A stretch of DNA of 64,000 nt from Streptomyces durmitorensis (GTDB taxonomy: Bacteria; Actinomycetota; Actinomycetes; Streptomycetales; Streptomycetaceae): contig NZ_CP097289.1 of NCBI RefSeq assembly GCF_023498005.1, forward strand, positions 4,216,001-4,280,000, read 5' to 3'. The notes beneath the pieces are model-generated. The model saw nothing but the letters and a program-made list of their open reading frames with translations, had not been told where the DNA came from and searched no databases. Positions 25,646 to 34,774 of this stretch are shown one piece after another. The number at the start of each line of letters is the position of its first letter. Within the stretch, counting starts at the first letter, position 1. Made by a program: the position numbers and the translations under genes.

Positions 25646-26590
25646 ATGAGACTTTCCTTTCCCTCGCGTCCTTCGCGTCCTTCGCGCTCTTCGCACTCTT
25701 CGCACTCTTCGCGCGTACGACGTACCGCACGACCGGCGCCCCGCAAGACCATGGCGGCAGCCGGCGTGGCCACGGCGACGCTCGCCATGCTGGCCACCAC
25801 CACCCCCGCCGCGCACGCGATCATCGGCGGCACCGAAGTCTCCAACGACGCCTACCCGTTCATGGCGGCGGTGATGGACAAGGGCTCCGGCAGCGCGCTC
25901 GACCGCCAGTTCTGCGGCGGCAGCCTCGTGACGGCGGACACGGTCATGACGGCGGCACACTGCCTGGTGGACGACGCGGGCAAGCCCCTGAAGCCGAAGA
26001 AGCTCCAGGTGGCGGTGGGCCGCACGGTCCTCTCGAAGGCCGGCCAGGGCCAGATACGCAACGTGGCCAAGGGCGGCGTGGTCGTGCACCCCCGCTACCT
26101 GAAGGGCCAGGAGGCGTACGACGTAGCGTTCATCCAACTCAGCAAGCCGGTGCGGGGCATCTCCCCGATCGCCCTCCCCACGCAGGGCACGGACGCCCTG
26201 ATCCGCCCGGGCCAGAAGGCAACGGTCGCGGGCTGGGGAAACACGGACACGGAACTCCCCAACACCCCGGACCGCCTCCGCGAGGTAAAGGTCCCGATCC
26301 TCTCGCACGCGGAATGCGGGACGAGTTACGCCGAGTACAACTCAAAGGTCAACTTCTGCGCGGGAGTAGAGACGAAGGACTCCTGCCAGGGCGACAGCGG
26401 CGGCCCCATCTTCCGCAACGTCCCCGGCCGCAGGGCCCCGATCCAGATAGGCGTCGTCTCGTACGGCGACGGCTGCGGGGCGCAGGGCGCTCCGGGCGTG
26501 TACGCATCCACAAGCTCGTCGAAGCTGTGGAAGACGCTGGATGAGTCGGCGGCGGGGAAGAAGATCAAGCGGGCGATGAACCGCCGCTGA
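25646..26590 (+). CDS. Secreted trypsin-like serine protease
   Basis: This 314-residue S1 protease has an odd N-terminus: 35 basic residues with Arg-Pro-Ser/Ser-His repeats before a normal hydrophobic core, ending AAHA, and a mature N-terminus IIGG. Catalytic residues are H105 (MTAAHC), D159 (YDVAFIQL) and S251 (GDSGGP); D245 in KDSC at the specificity-pocket position predicts trypsin-like cleavage after Arg/Lys. Six Cys allow three disulfides. The repeats lie in 9-bp iterations at 25668-25720. Exported; no propeptide is evident. The gene lies between immunity-type genes but is probably independent of them. Confidence 0.93.
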   Translation: MRLSFPSRPSRPSRSSHSSHSSRVRRTARPAPRKTMAAAGVATATLAMLATTTPAAHAIIGGTEVSNDAYPFMAAVMDKGSGSALDRQFCGGSLVTADTVMTAAHCLVDDAGKPLKPKKLQVAVGRTVLSKAGQGQIRNVAKGGVVVHPRYLKGQEAYDVAFIQLSKPVRGISPIALPTQGTDALIRPGQKATVAGWGNTDTELPNTPDRLREVKVPILSHAECGTSYAEYNSKVNFCAGVETKDSCQGDSGGPIFRNVPGRRAPIQIGVVSYGDGCGAQGAPGVYASTSSSKLWKTLDESAAGKKIKRAMNRR

Positions 26591-26683
26591 GCCGAGGCTG
26601 ATCCCGCGCGCTGGATCACGGGCGCGGGCGGGGGATCCGGGGCCGCCCCTCCAGGGCCTGGGCTCTCCCGCCTGCGTTACTCG

Positions 26684-27298
26684 TCACGAACCACCGACAT
26701 GGGCTGAGAACTCAGCGATCAGGCTCGGAGGATTGGCTGCCTCTGTCGCCTCGATCTCCCACTCAGGACGGTCCATGTCGAAGACGACAATCGGCACTGC
26801 CCTGCCGAGTGCGGCGTCGAGTTGACCACTGTCATGCAGATGACGGGCAAGGCCGATGCACACTTCATCGAAATCAAGAACAAGCCGCTCGTCCACAGAA
26901 TCCCGCATGTCCTCCACCCCGACCTCGACTTGCGGTCGCTCAAGGGGCCCAGCCTCGCCGTCGTACCAAATCCCCCTCTTCCTCATCTCTTCAACGTAGA
27001 GCTCACCACCGACCGGATCCTCGGGAACGCGCCCGAGCTTTTCGAATCCCTCCAACAGCCAATAGGAATACTCCCACCGGGCCGCTCCCTCGTACGAACA
27101 CTCCGTGTCCAGTGCGCGGCGGACCTCGCTCTCGGTGTTGTAGCCGATGGTCAGGAACGGGAATCGGGGGTCGTAGTTGACACGCCAGATGTTGAACGAG
27201 ACGACATAGATCTCAGGCTTGAGACCATCAGGAAACCTATCCAGGATTTCCTTCGCCCCACGACGCATATGGTCCAGGAATGTCATGGAAACAGTCAC
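26684..27298 (-). CDS. DUF4303-like putative immunity protein
   Basis: This 204-residue cytosolic protein shows EIYVVSFNIWRVNYDPRFPF followed by LTIGYNTE, a pattern I associate with DUF4303-type proteins often found beside toxins, and a Trp-rich WEYSYWLLEGFE helix. Base composition is lower in GC than its neighbours, with codons such as ATA, ACA and TTC/TTT mixed, a sign of recent acquisition. GTG start just after the stop of the preceding gene, with GGGGA upstream; ATG four codons later is an alternative. Third gene of the RHS toxin-immunity unit. Function inferred from position. Confidence 0.7.
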   Translation of the reverse strand: MTVSMTFLDHMRRGAKEILDRFPDGLKPEIYVVSFNIWRVNYDPRFPFLTIGYNTESEVRRALDTECSYEGAARWEYSYWLLEGFEKLGRVPEDPVGGELYVEEMRKRGIWYDGEAGPLERPQVEVGVEDMRDSVDERLVLDFDEVCIGLARHLHDSGQLDAALGRAVPIVVFDMDRPEWEIEATEAANPPSLIAEFSAHVGGS

Positions 27299-27299
27299 G

Positions 27300-27920
27300 T
27301 CAGAATCCCCAGGGGTTGGGGTGCGGAGTGAGCGTCGGGTCCTCCGACCAGATGAGGCGAGTCTCCAATTGATCCCCCAGGAGGTCGGTCAGGCGCTTCA
27401 CCATCCAGCCGTTCCAGCAGACCGCAGTGGGAAATTGCGTCGCCCTGAACGCCGGGAGCTCCGTGGGCACGGCATCCGGGCGGAACACCGATTCCTGGAT
27501 TCGACCGAGCTGGTCCGGAGGCGAAGACCTCTGCAGGTCGAGGCAGTCGACCGCGCGCTCCACGAGGTAGAGAAAGTATTCATCCTCCTGGAGCGCCTGG
27601 GGCCTTGAGGTTTTTTCGGGAGATTCGAAGTGCACCGGCAAGAGGCTGCCGGCCGCAGCGAGGTCGTCACCCAGACAGTCAACGAGACGGCGACTGAGTG
27701 TGGGCACACTAGGAGATCCATTGGGGAAGTCACTCTTACGCCAACGCGAGTCACCTGTCCACTCCACACCGAAATCAGTGGGGTGTTCTCCCTCTGAGCC
27801 ATTCAGCTGCCAGCGCATGACATCTACCAGGGAGCTATCGAAGCGAAGAAGTTGGAACTCCCGCATACTTGGCAGCAGTCGGTACACGGAAATGGGAACC
27901 TCTCGACCTTCGGTCGTCAT
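27300..27920 (-). CDS. Imm11/DUF1629-like putative immunity protein
   Basis: This 206-residue acidic cytosolic protein follows the RHS gene by 31 bases. It begins ISVYRLLPSMREFQLLRFD and ends with VFRPDAVPTELPAFRATQFP and a Trp/Met-containing helix, LTDLLGDQLETRLIW. This resembles Imm11-type (DUF1629) immunity proteins, a weak match from memory. GC content is lower than the genome. As the first gene after the toxin tip it is the best candidate for cognate immunity to the AHH-like nuclease. Confidence 0.7.
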   Translation of the reverse strand: MTTEGREVPISVYRLLPSMREFQLLRFDSSLVDVMRWQLNGSEGEHPTDFGVEWTGDSRWRKSDFPNGSPSVPTLSRRLVDCLGDDLAAAGSLLPVHFESPEKTSRPQALQEDEYFLYLVERAVDCLDLQRSSPPDQLGRIQESVFRPDAVPTELPAFRATQFPTAVCWNGWMVKRLTDLLGDQLETRLIWSEDPTLTPHPNPWGF

Positions 27921-27951
27921 GCGCTTGCCACCTCTTGCCTTCCACTTTCCG

Positions 27952-30900
27952 TCAGGGTGTCAGCCTCGTCCAGGTCGCGGTGGGTGAAGGTGCACCGTTC
28001 ACCATCTGGCCGGGCGAGAGCTCATGTTGTACCTGCTTACCGATGCTCCGCAATTCCTGACGGATCGAGGCACCGATCTGAGCGACACTGTGGCCACGGG
28101 CCAAGCCGATTGCCTCCGTGTCCACCAGATGCTGGTTCAGCCTGATAAGGAACTTGTCCCGATGTGTAAAGTTATGCGGCTTCGCATGACCCAAAGGTAT
28201 CCCGTTCGCCGCATCATTGATATCAACGTTGTACCGCTTCAATATGGCTCGACTGTCGACCGCCAGGGACTTCGGCCGTTTGATTCCGGAGGGAACAATA
28301 TGCGCCGCGGCCTGACCCGGTAGCACGGGACGCCCGTCCGCTGCCAGGTTCCTGCCGAGGATCACAGAATCGCAGACAAGCCCCAAGTAATCGGTCCAAC
28401 GCTGGGGATTGGCCACATAGGCACGTGGGTTGGGTCCCGCGTCAAGTCCCAAGGGGTCCGGACTGATGTAGGTCGCGGTGGTCGGGTCGTAGTGACGGAG
28501 GTTGTTGTAGTGCAGCTCGGTCTCGGGGTCGAAGTACTGGCCCGGGAATCGGAGAGGGGTGGAGGTACTGGCGTCCGCGTTCCACGTGGTGAGCCCCCAG
28601 AGCGTGGTCTCGGACCGCCAGACGATGATGCCTTCCTCGTCGACGAGTTCGGTCGGGGCGCCAACGAGATCGGTGACGATGGCGAAGAAGCGTTCGTCGA
28701 CATCCCCTGGGTTCGCGCCGTCCTGGGGTGCGCCTTCCCTCGTCGTCCGTTCAGTCTGGGCGACCGGGATCAGGCCGTCACGATCCCATGTGATCGTCGT
28801 CGACTGGTCGGGGCTGTTCGACGGCCAGGCCGTCTGCTCCACCAAGTGCGGGCCGTCCCAGACAAAGCGGATCTCGTCAACGACCGTCTCCCCGTCCGCG
28901 GCCAGCCGCCGCTTGGCGACGCGACGCCCAAGCGAGTCATACGCGTACCGCCAGCAGGTGCCGTCCGGGGTGGTGACAGCAGTGAGGTGGTCCTCACCGT
29001 CCCAGCTGTACCGCCAGATGTCCGGTTTGCGGGACAGCCGTGTCTTGCGGCGCAATACGACACGTCCGGCGCCGTCGTACTCGTAGTGGACGGAGCCGGC
29101 ACGCGTGACACGGCTGCCGGAGTAGGAACGATCGCCCCGGGCGTCGGCGCCGTGAAACGCGTCCGGCCACGCGGCCCGCGTCTGATTGCCCGACGCGTCG
29201 TAGGCATACGACTCGCTCCAGCCGTCGGCGCGCACGGCCGTGACATGGCCCATCGTGTCGAGATCGAATTCCCGCCGGCCCGTCGCGAAGTCGTCCACCG
29301 ACACGGCGTTGCCGTCGGCCCGGTAGGCGTAGGCCCGGCGCAAGTGCGGCCGTGAGCCTCCCGAGCCGGTCAACGCCTGTTCGGTGAGACGTCCCTCGGC
29401 ATCCCAGCTCAGGGCGAGGGAGGTGCCCGTGCCCCCGATGCCGCGGGCGATCTCGCGCCCAAGGTCGTCGTACACAGACGTCAGGGCATGGCCCGAGGCG
29501 GTGAGCGTCGTGCGGCGCCCCGCCGTGTCATAGCGGTACGTGCTGGTGGCCCCCGCTGGGGTGGTACGTCGGGTGGGACGGCTCAGGGCGTCGTACGACG
29601 TGGACAGTGTGCGACCGTCGACGGCCTCTGTGGTCTTGCGGCCCACTTGATCGTACGTGTACGTGAGCGTGGCATCGGGGCTGACAGCCGTCAGCACACG
29701 GCTCGCGGCATCGTGCGTGTAGACCGTCGTCACGCCGTCCACGCACTTCTCGACCTGATTCCCCGCCACGTCATAGGTGAAGGTCGTCGTCTGCCCCACG
29801 GCATTGGTGCGACTCAGGAGTTGTCCGGCTGCGTCGTACTGGTAGGCGATGGTGCGGCCGTCGAAGTCGGACTCCGATATGAGTCTGCTTGCCGGGTCGT
29901 ACGCGTAGTCCCATGCGAGCCCCGCGGGCCCCATCACCTGGATCAGCCTGAGCTCGGCATCGTGGGTAAAGGTGTAACGGGCTCCATCCGGGGTGGTGCG
30001 GGAAACCAACAGCCCGAAGGCTCCATAGGTGTGGCGGGTAACCTGGCCGAGTGCGTCGGTGTGCGTCAGCCAGTTGCCCTCCCCGTCGTACGTCCAGGAC
30101 TCGATGGAACCGTCGGGATGTGTCCTGGCCGCCATCTGCCCTTCGACGGTCCAGAGGAGCCGTGTCGTCGCGCCCAAGGGGTCGCTGATGGCGGTTTGGC
30201 GGCCGAAGGGGTCGTACTCGTACCGGGTCGTCGCGCCCAGTGGTTCCGTCGCGGTGAGCTGCCGCCCGGCCTCGTTGTTCGTGAAACGGGACACCGCCCC
30301 CAACGCGTCGGTCACTGATGTGAGAGCACCTGTTCCCCCACGGGTGAACCGCGTGGTGGCCCCGTCGGCCTCTGTCAGCGAGATGCAGTTGCCCCGCTCG
30401 TCCCATTCCTGCCGCACGGTGGTGCCGTCATAGGAAACCTGCTCCACCGGCAAGTTGAGGTCGTTGTAACTCACTCTGGAGGTGGCCCCGTCGGGCAACT
30501 GGACCTTCGTGAGGTTGCCCATGTCATCCCGCTCCATGCGGAGGGTACGGCCGAGCGCATCGGTCCAGGACACCATCTGGTCGCGGTGGTCCCACTCCTG
30601 CAGCACCGTGTTCCCCATGGGATCGGTCTCGGCGACAAGCTGGTAGGAGTCATTGAACTGGAAGCGCGTGCTGAATCCGAGTGCATCGACCACGGTCGTG
30701 ACGTGTGCCTCGTCGTCATAGTCGAAGGTGTTGTTGAGCAGGCCGTCCACTCCGCGCGTGGCCACGCAACGACCATCGGGGTCGTACTCGTACCGGTACC
30801 ACGCACCGTTGCGGTCCTCCCAGCCGTTGATGCGGTGCTGGTCGTCGTGGAAGAGCTTCTGCGGCTGTCCGGAGGAGTCGTACACCTCGGCCAGGCGTCC

Positions 30901-32532
30901 GTGCTCGTCGTACCCGAATCGAACCAGTGTGGGCTGCTCGGGGTGGCTGCGCAGGGATAGCTCTGTGACCCGCCCGTCCGCGCACGTCACGCCGACGCGG
31001 TAACCACCGTGGTGGGTGACCTCGTCAGGCAGTCCGTCGGTGTCGTATGTGACCTCGATGGTGTTGTCGTTTCGGTCGCTGATCATGGCCAGCGGAAGCT
31101 CGTCAGGGGAACCCCCCTGCGACGGTCGGAAGTGAAGCCTCAGGCCGGTCTCGGGCTGCTCCACGGTGAGCGTGCCACCAGGGTGGCCGTCCCAGCACAA
31201 CGGCCAGGCCGGGCCCTCCACGGGGAGGACAGGCACGTCCGGTTCCGGCACCGGATAGACGAGGATCATCCCGTCGGCGGTGGCGAGCAGTGCGCTCGTG
31301 GCTTCAAGTCGCAGCCGTTGATCGAGAGTGGAAGTCCAACTGCGCCCGAAGAGACGGCCATTGCTGACGCTCGTGCGGTAGTGGCGCTCCAGCACAAGAG
31401 GAAGCATGCCACTCAGCTCAACGTCGGTTGCGGACATGACCATGTCGCCGGTGGCTATGTCGATCGGGTCGCCGCAGGTGAAGAGCTTCTTCACCTGCCG
31501 CCCCATGGCACGAGCGCCCTTCCCCAGGCCCTTGACGCCGAGCGACAGACCCTTCATCCCGGCCTTGAGGCCCATCGCGCCCTTGGCGAGACCGCGGAGG
31601 GAGGTGAGGCCCTTCATGCCGGGGATGCAGTCGAGGGCGGCGAAGGCGACGTCGAGTAGGCCTGCTTCTCCGTTGGCGTATTTGTTGAGGGTGTCGGCGA
31701 GGACGACGAGGGCGGCGATGAGGACGATGGCGCCGAGGATCGGCCCGCCGATGATCATGGCGATGACGCCGAGTACGGCGACGACGACCTTGCAGACGGC
31801 GACGATGGTGTCCCAGTTGTCGGTGACCCAGTCGCCGACCTCCTCCCACCACTTGCGGTTCTGAATACCCGCGTCGGAGGCGTCCTCCAGCTTCTTCTTC
31901 GCGGTCCCGGCGGCGTCTTCGCGCATCTTGCGCGCGTCCTCGGCCATCTTCTTGGCGGCGTCGAGGTTGCTTTTCGCGGCGGAGACATCGGACTTGGCAG
32001 CCGTCTGGGCCTTCTCGGCGGAGTTGGCGTTGCGGGTGGCGGCCTTGACCTTGTCCGGGTCCGGCTTGGGGACGTCCTTGCCGGAGTCTTTGTCGTCCTT
32101 GTACTTGTCGGCCTCCTTGCCCGCCTTGTCCATCCACGAGTCGGCGGAGGTCAGCCGGGTCTGCGCGGAGGACAAGTCCCCTTGCGCCTCACGGCCCTTG
32201 ACCAGGGCCTTGTCGGCAAGGGCCTGGGCGCGTTCCAGCTCCGGCCAGTACGTGGAGAGGGCGTCGCCGGCCATCTCGTAGCTCTTCTTGAGCTTCTTCA
32301 GCTTGCCCGGCGCGTCCTCGAACTCCGCCGTGAACGATTCAGCCGTCTTGCCCGCCCAGGTGAGGATGGCGTCCTCGCCCGCCATCCCCTTGATGTCGCG
32401 GAGGACCTTCGACACGTCGTCGGCGAAATCGTGCAGATTCTTCGCCAGGTTCCGCACACGGTCCGGATCGCCGGGAGTCGGGTCCCTGTCCAAGTCCAGG
32501 ACATGCCAATCCGCCGGACGATTCCCCGCCAT
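27952..32532 (-). CDS. RHS/YD-repeat polymorphic toxin with AHH-like nuclease tip and T7 N-terminal domain
   Basis: The best start is ATG at 32532 (GGGGGT upstream), giving 1526 residues beginning MAGNRPADWHVLDLDRDPTPGD. Residues 1-100 form a T7-type helical domain with W59-A-G61. A coiled coil follows to about 220, then a hydrophobic segment (about 231-281). Next are a DUF6531-like start (GDPIDIATGDM, near 352), YD repeats making an RHS shell (about 470-1290) and an RHS core ending YFDPETELHYNNLRHYDP ... DPLGL. After TDYLGL the last 141 residues are the variable tip, with AAAHIVPSG (about 1408-1416), DINDAANGIPL and FTHRDKFLIRLNQHL, resembling AHH nucleases but with Ala for the first His. 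Two immunity-type genes follow. Confidence 0.9.
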   Translation of the reverse strand: MAGNRPADWHVLDLDRDPTPGDPDRVRNLAKNLHDFADDVSKVLRDIKGMAGEDAILTWAGKTAESFTAEFEDAPGKLKKLKKSYEMAGDALSTYWPELERAQALADKALVKGREAQGDLSSAQTRLTSADSWMDKAGKEADKYKDDKDSGKDVPKPDPDKVKAATRNANSAEKAQTAAKSDVSAAKSNLDAAKKMAEDARKMREDAAGTAKKKLEDASDAGIQNRKWWEEVGDWVTDNWDTIVAVCKVVVAVLGVIAMIIGGPILGAIVLIAALVVLADTLNKYANGEAGLLDVAFAALDCIPGMKGLTSLRGLAKGAMGLKAGMKGLSLGVKGLGKGARAMGRQVKKLFTCGDPIDIATGDMVMSATDVELSGMLPLVLERHYRTSVSNGRLFGRSWTSTLDQRLRLEATSALLATADGMILVYPVPEPDVPVLPVEGPAWPLCWDGHPGGTLTVEQPETGLRLHFRPSQGGSPDELPLAMISDRNDNTIEVTYDTDGLPDEVTHHGGYRVGVTCADGRVTELSLRSHPEQPTLVRFGYDEHGRLAEVYDSSGQPQKLFHDDQHRINGWEDRNGAWYRYEYDPDGRCVATRGVDGLLNNTFDYDDEAHVTTVVDALGFSTRFQFNDSYQLVAETDPMGNTVLQEWDHRDQMVSWTDALGRTLRMERDDMGNLTKVQLPDGATSRVSYNDLNLPVEQVSYDGTTVRQEWDERGNCISLTEADGATTRFTRGGTGALTSVTDALGAVSRFTNNEAGRQLTATEPLGATTRYEYDPFGRQTAISDPLGATTRLLWTVEGQMAARTHPDGSIESWTYDGEGNWLTHTDALGQVTRHTYGAFGLLVSRTTPDGARYTFTHDAELRLIQVMGPAGLAWDYAYDPASRLISESDFDGRTIAYQYDAAGQLLSRTNAVGQTTTFTYDVAGNQVEKCVDGVTTVYTHDAASRVLTAVSPDATLTYTYDQVGRKTTEAVDGRTLSTSYDALSRPTRRTTPAGATSTYRYDTAGRRTTLTASGHALTSVYDDLGREIARGIGGTGTSLALSWDAEGRLTEQALTGSGGSRPHLRRAYAYRADGNAVSVDDFATGRREFDLDTMGHVTAVRADGWSESYAYDASGNQTRAAWPDAFHGADARGDRSYSGSRVTRAGSVHYEYDGAGRVVLRRKTRLSRKPDIWRYSWDGEDHLTAVTTPDGTCWRYAYDSLGRRVAKRRLAADGETVVDEIRFVWDGPHLVEQTAWPSNSPDQSTTITWDRDGLIPVAQTERTTREGAPQDGANPGDVDERFFAIVTDLVGAPTELVDEEGIIVWRSETTLWGLTTWNADASTSTPLRFPGQYFDPETELHYNNLRHYDPTTATYISPDPLGLDAGPNPRAYVANPQRWTDYLGLVCDSVILGRNLAADGRPVLPGQAAAHIVPSGIKRPKSLAVDSRAILKRYNVDINDAANGIPLGHAKPHNFTHRDKFLIRLNQHLVDTEAIGLARGHSVAQIGASIRQELRSIGKQVQHELSPGQMVNGAPSPTATWTRLTP

Positions 32533-32718
32533 CCCGCAACCCCCGTAGCTTCCGCCCCACAAGCGCTCGTACGCACATGCGAAGTTACTAGCTGCGTGCG
32601 GACTACGGAAAGGCGGCACGGCGGAGGGCAGCGGCAACAACGGGTGATCCGAAGGCGGCTCAGATAGCTCCGGGTCCGACTGGGCCTGACGCCTCCCCAC
32701 CTGGACCCGCCACTGAAC

Positions 32719-33456
32719 CTATCCCGGCGTACGCCCGGCAAACACCGCCTCCAGCGAAGCCCGCTGCGCGTCGGGCAGGTGCTCCCCGAACGGGTCTTGC
32801 CGCGGGCTGTGTTCGCCGTCGCAGATCCAGCTCTGCTCATCGTCGTCGTCGTACGTCCACGTCGCGGCGCCCCACATGGGATGCCCCGCCAGCAAACGCA
32901 GGGCCAGCGCCTCGCAGGCGGGCGGGGCTCCCTGGGCGACCAGTGCTTCGACGACCGCGGACACTGCCTCGGGCGGAGCCTCCGTGTCGCCCAGTACGGG
33001 CAGGAGGAGCAGCAGCCGGGCGTGAGGGTCCGTGATTCCGGTGGATCCCGCGGGGGCTGTGAGGAGAGCAGCCAGCTCCGGCCAGCACAGGCCGGGGCCG
33101 ATGCGGTCTTGATCGTCGCTGGCGAGGACGAGGGCTCGGGAGTCCGGCCAGTCCCTATGCGTGAGGAAGTAGTCCGTGGTCGTGAAGTGCTCACCGCTGT
33201 TGTAGTGCACGAGAATCGCAAAGCCGCCGGCCAGCGGCACCCTGAACATCGGCCAGGCCGACCTGTCGTGCAGCAGCTCCAGAGCGGCACCGGCATCCGC
33301 GGCGTCGACGCCGAACGCGTCTGCCGGGAAGCCTTCACCGAGATCGGCGAGATGAGCCGCCCAGAAGCCCGGTTCGTCCAGCAGGGGCAGTCCGTCCACG
33401 ACGGGGGCGGATGCGTACCAGTGCCGTGCCATCGCCATGCGGGGATTCTCGCTCAT
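32719..33456 (-). CDS. Uncharacterised protein of the RHS toxin neighbourhood
   Basis: This 245-residue acidic cytosolic protein begins with ARHWYASAPVVDGLPLLDEP and has no membrane span. A central part VPLAGGFAILVHYNSGEHF is followed by DYFLTHRDWPDSRALVLA and a Leu/Ala/Pro-rich helical region. The C-terminus holds WTYDDDDEQSWICDG. I do not recognise the family. It lies 27 bases after the gene at 33484 and 186 bases before the RHS start, same strand; such short acidic genes beside T7 toxins are often immunity genes, but that is inference. Confidence 0.72.
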   Translation of the reverse strand: MSENPRMAMARHWYASAPVVDGLPLLDEPGFWAAHLADLGEGFPADAFGVDAADAGAALELLHDRSAWPMFRVPLAGGFAILVHYNSGEHFTTTDYFLTHRDWPDSRALVLASDDQDRIGPGLCWPELAALLTAPAGSTGITDPHARLLLLLPVLGDTEAPPEAVSAVVEALVAQGAPPACEALALRLLAGHPMWGAATWTYDDDDEQSWICDGEHSPRQDPFGEHLPDAQRASLEAVFAGRTPG

Positions 33457-33483
33457 GTCATGCGGGTTCGATGTGGCCGGACC

Positions 33484-33981
33484 TCAGGGCGTACGGGGGT
33501 TCTCGTTCGAGACGAGGGCCGCCGTGAAGTAGAGGGGCAGCCCGTCTTCCGGGTCCACCGGGACATCTTGCGACGTCCAACGGGAGAAGGCGATCGTGAG
33601 ATCCAGGACGACAGGGGATTCTGGATCGGTGTCGTCGATCCGATGTCCCCGATCCGCGAACATTGGCAGCAACTGGCGTGCAGGGGTGCGGAATACGTCA
33701 ACTCCGTCGTACAGCACTCGGAGGTCCGTGCCGTCGTCGCCGTCGCCGTCGTCGCCATCCGGGCCCGACACATCCACCGCGTTGACCGTCTTCTGGTCCC
33801 TGAGGATCAGCAGGACGTCGAACCCGTCGTTCACCGCCTGAATCTTGACCGTCGGATCGAGGGACGTCGGCCCCAACACCCTTACGTCTCCCCAGACTTC
33901 CGCCGCCTTCACGGCCTCCTCGAAGGGCATCCCGATGAACACCGGAGGGATGCCGTCCGGAGGATTCAAACGGATCTCCAT
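33484..33981 (-). CDS. Small acidic protein, putative immunity-type
   Basis: This 165-residue protein starts MEIRLNPPDGIPPVFIGMPFEEAVKAAEVWG. It has no signal or membrane span and is rich in Asp (a run GPDGDDGDGDDGTD in mid-protein). The fold looks like alternating strands and helices. I do not recognise a named family. Its position 34 bases after the PsbP/DcrB-like gene and 27 bases before the next gene suggests one leftward operon running into the RHS gene. Confidence 0.72.
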   Translation of the reverse strand: MEIRLNPPDGIPPVFIGMPFEEAVKAAEVWGDVRVLGPTSLDPTVKIQAVNDGFDVLLILRDQKTVNAVDVSGPDGDDGDGDDGTDLRVLYDGVDVFRTPARQLLPMFADRGHRIDDTDPESPVVLDLTIAFSRWTSQDVPVDPEDGLPLYFTAALVSNENPRTP

Positions 33982-34015
33982 GCCCCTCCCCCTTCCCTCC
34001 TGCTCCGCTACTCCG

Positions 34016-34657
34016 CTACTCCGCGAAGCGGAAGGTGGACGTCACCGCATCGAAGATGTCGAAGAACGACTCCGCCAGGTCCAGGACCTGGCTGCTCCCC
34101 GCCACCAGTGCGACCTTGCCCTCCTGCCCCGGCACCGGAATGAACGTCTGCATCAGTACGACGCGCATCGTGCGGTCGTCGCCGGGGACCGAGACGTCCT
34201 CGATGCCGAACGTCCTGGCCGCCATCCCCACGCCCGGTATGTCCACCGTCGTCACCTTCCGGTACGTGTCGCCCTCGCGCTTGGCCTCCCGTACGCCGAG
34301 CTGGGCCACGATCGCCGCCGGGTCGGTCGGCAGCACGTCGCCGCTCGACGTGCGGGCGCCGACCAGGGAGACCGTGACCGAGCCGGTGATCGGCACGTCG
34401 CCGCCGAAGCTCTCCGCCATGCAGCCGCAGTACAGGGCTCCGGACTGCCAGGCCTCCTTGGACGCCTTGCGCAGGAAGCCCTCGAAGGTGTTGCGGTGCG
34501 GCTCCAGCTCGGGACGTTCGCGTACGCGGTCGTTGATCATCTGGCGGATGCTGGCGTCGCGCGACTCCGGGCGGACGTCGAACTCCCACCAGGTCTCCGG
34601 CACCTTGATGCTGAATCCGCCGCGGGCGATGGTCTGCGCTTCGGTGTAGCGGGCCAT
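34016..34657 (-). CDS. Cytosolic PsbP/DcrB-like cassette protein
   Basis: This 213-residue protein opens with GGFSIKVPETWWEFDV, the same opening strand as the genes at 52009 and 52673 (IVPDGWFQLPL; LDLTPGWVDL). A helical part with RDASIRQMINDRVRERPELEPH follows, then beta-rich ITGSVTVSLVGART, a VTTVDIPGVGMAARTFG strand pair and ENDs SSQVLDLAESFFDIFDAVTSTFRF. No membrane span. This layout recalls PsbP/Mog1/DcrB folds. It heads the leftward gene run that leads into the RHS toxin, so it may assist that toxin's export; inferred. Confidence 0.75.
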   Translation of the reverse strand: MARYTEAQTIARGGFSIKVPETWWEFDVRPESRDASIRQMINDRVRERPELEPHRNTFEGFLRKASKEAWQSGALYCGCMAESFGGDVPITGSVTVSLVGARTSSGDVLPTDPAAIVAQLGVREAKREGDTYRKVTTVDIPGVGMAARTFGIEDVSVPGDDRTMRVVLMQTFIPVPGQEGKVALVAGSSQVLDLAESFFDIFDAVTSTFRFAE

Positions 34658-34774
34658 GCTGTTGTCCCCGTCCCCTTTGTTGACTCTGGCTTGTCAGCGT
34701 ACGAGGCGGCACTCCGATCCCGTGGCGAGGGCCACCCGTACGCCCGTACGCCCGGCCGCCCGGCCGCCCGGCCC

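Noticed and set aside
25494..25730. 79-codon N-terminal extension of the SUKH-like gene
   Set aside because: Low-complexity Lys/Ala/Ser shadow antisense to the protease leader; GGAGGG before ATG 25493 fits better.
32533..32700. 56-codon N-terminal extension of the RHS toxin
   Set aside because: No ribosome site or conserved feature; the ATG at 32532 starts the MAGNRPADWH type beginning shared with the cassette 5 large protein.
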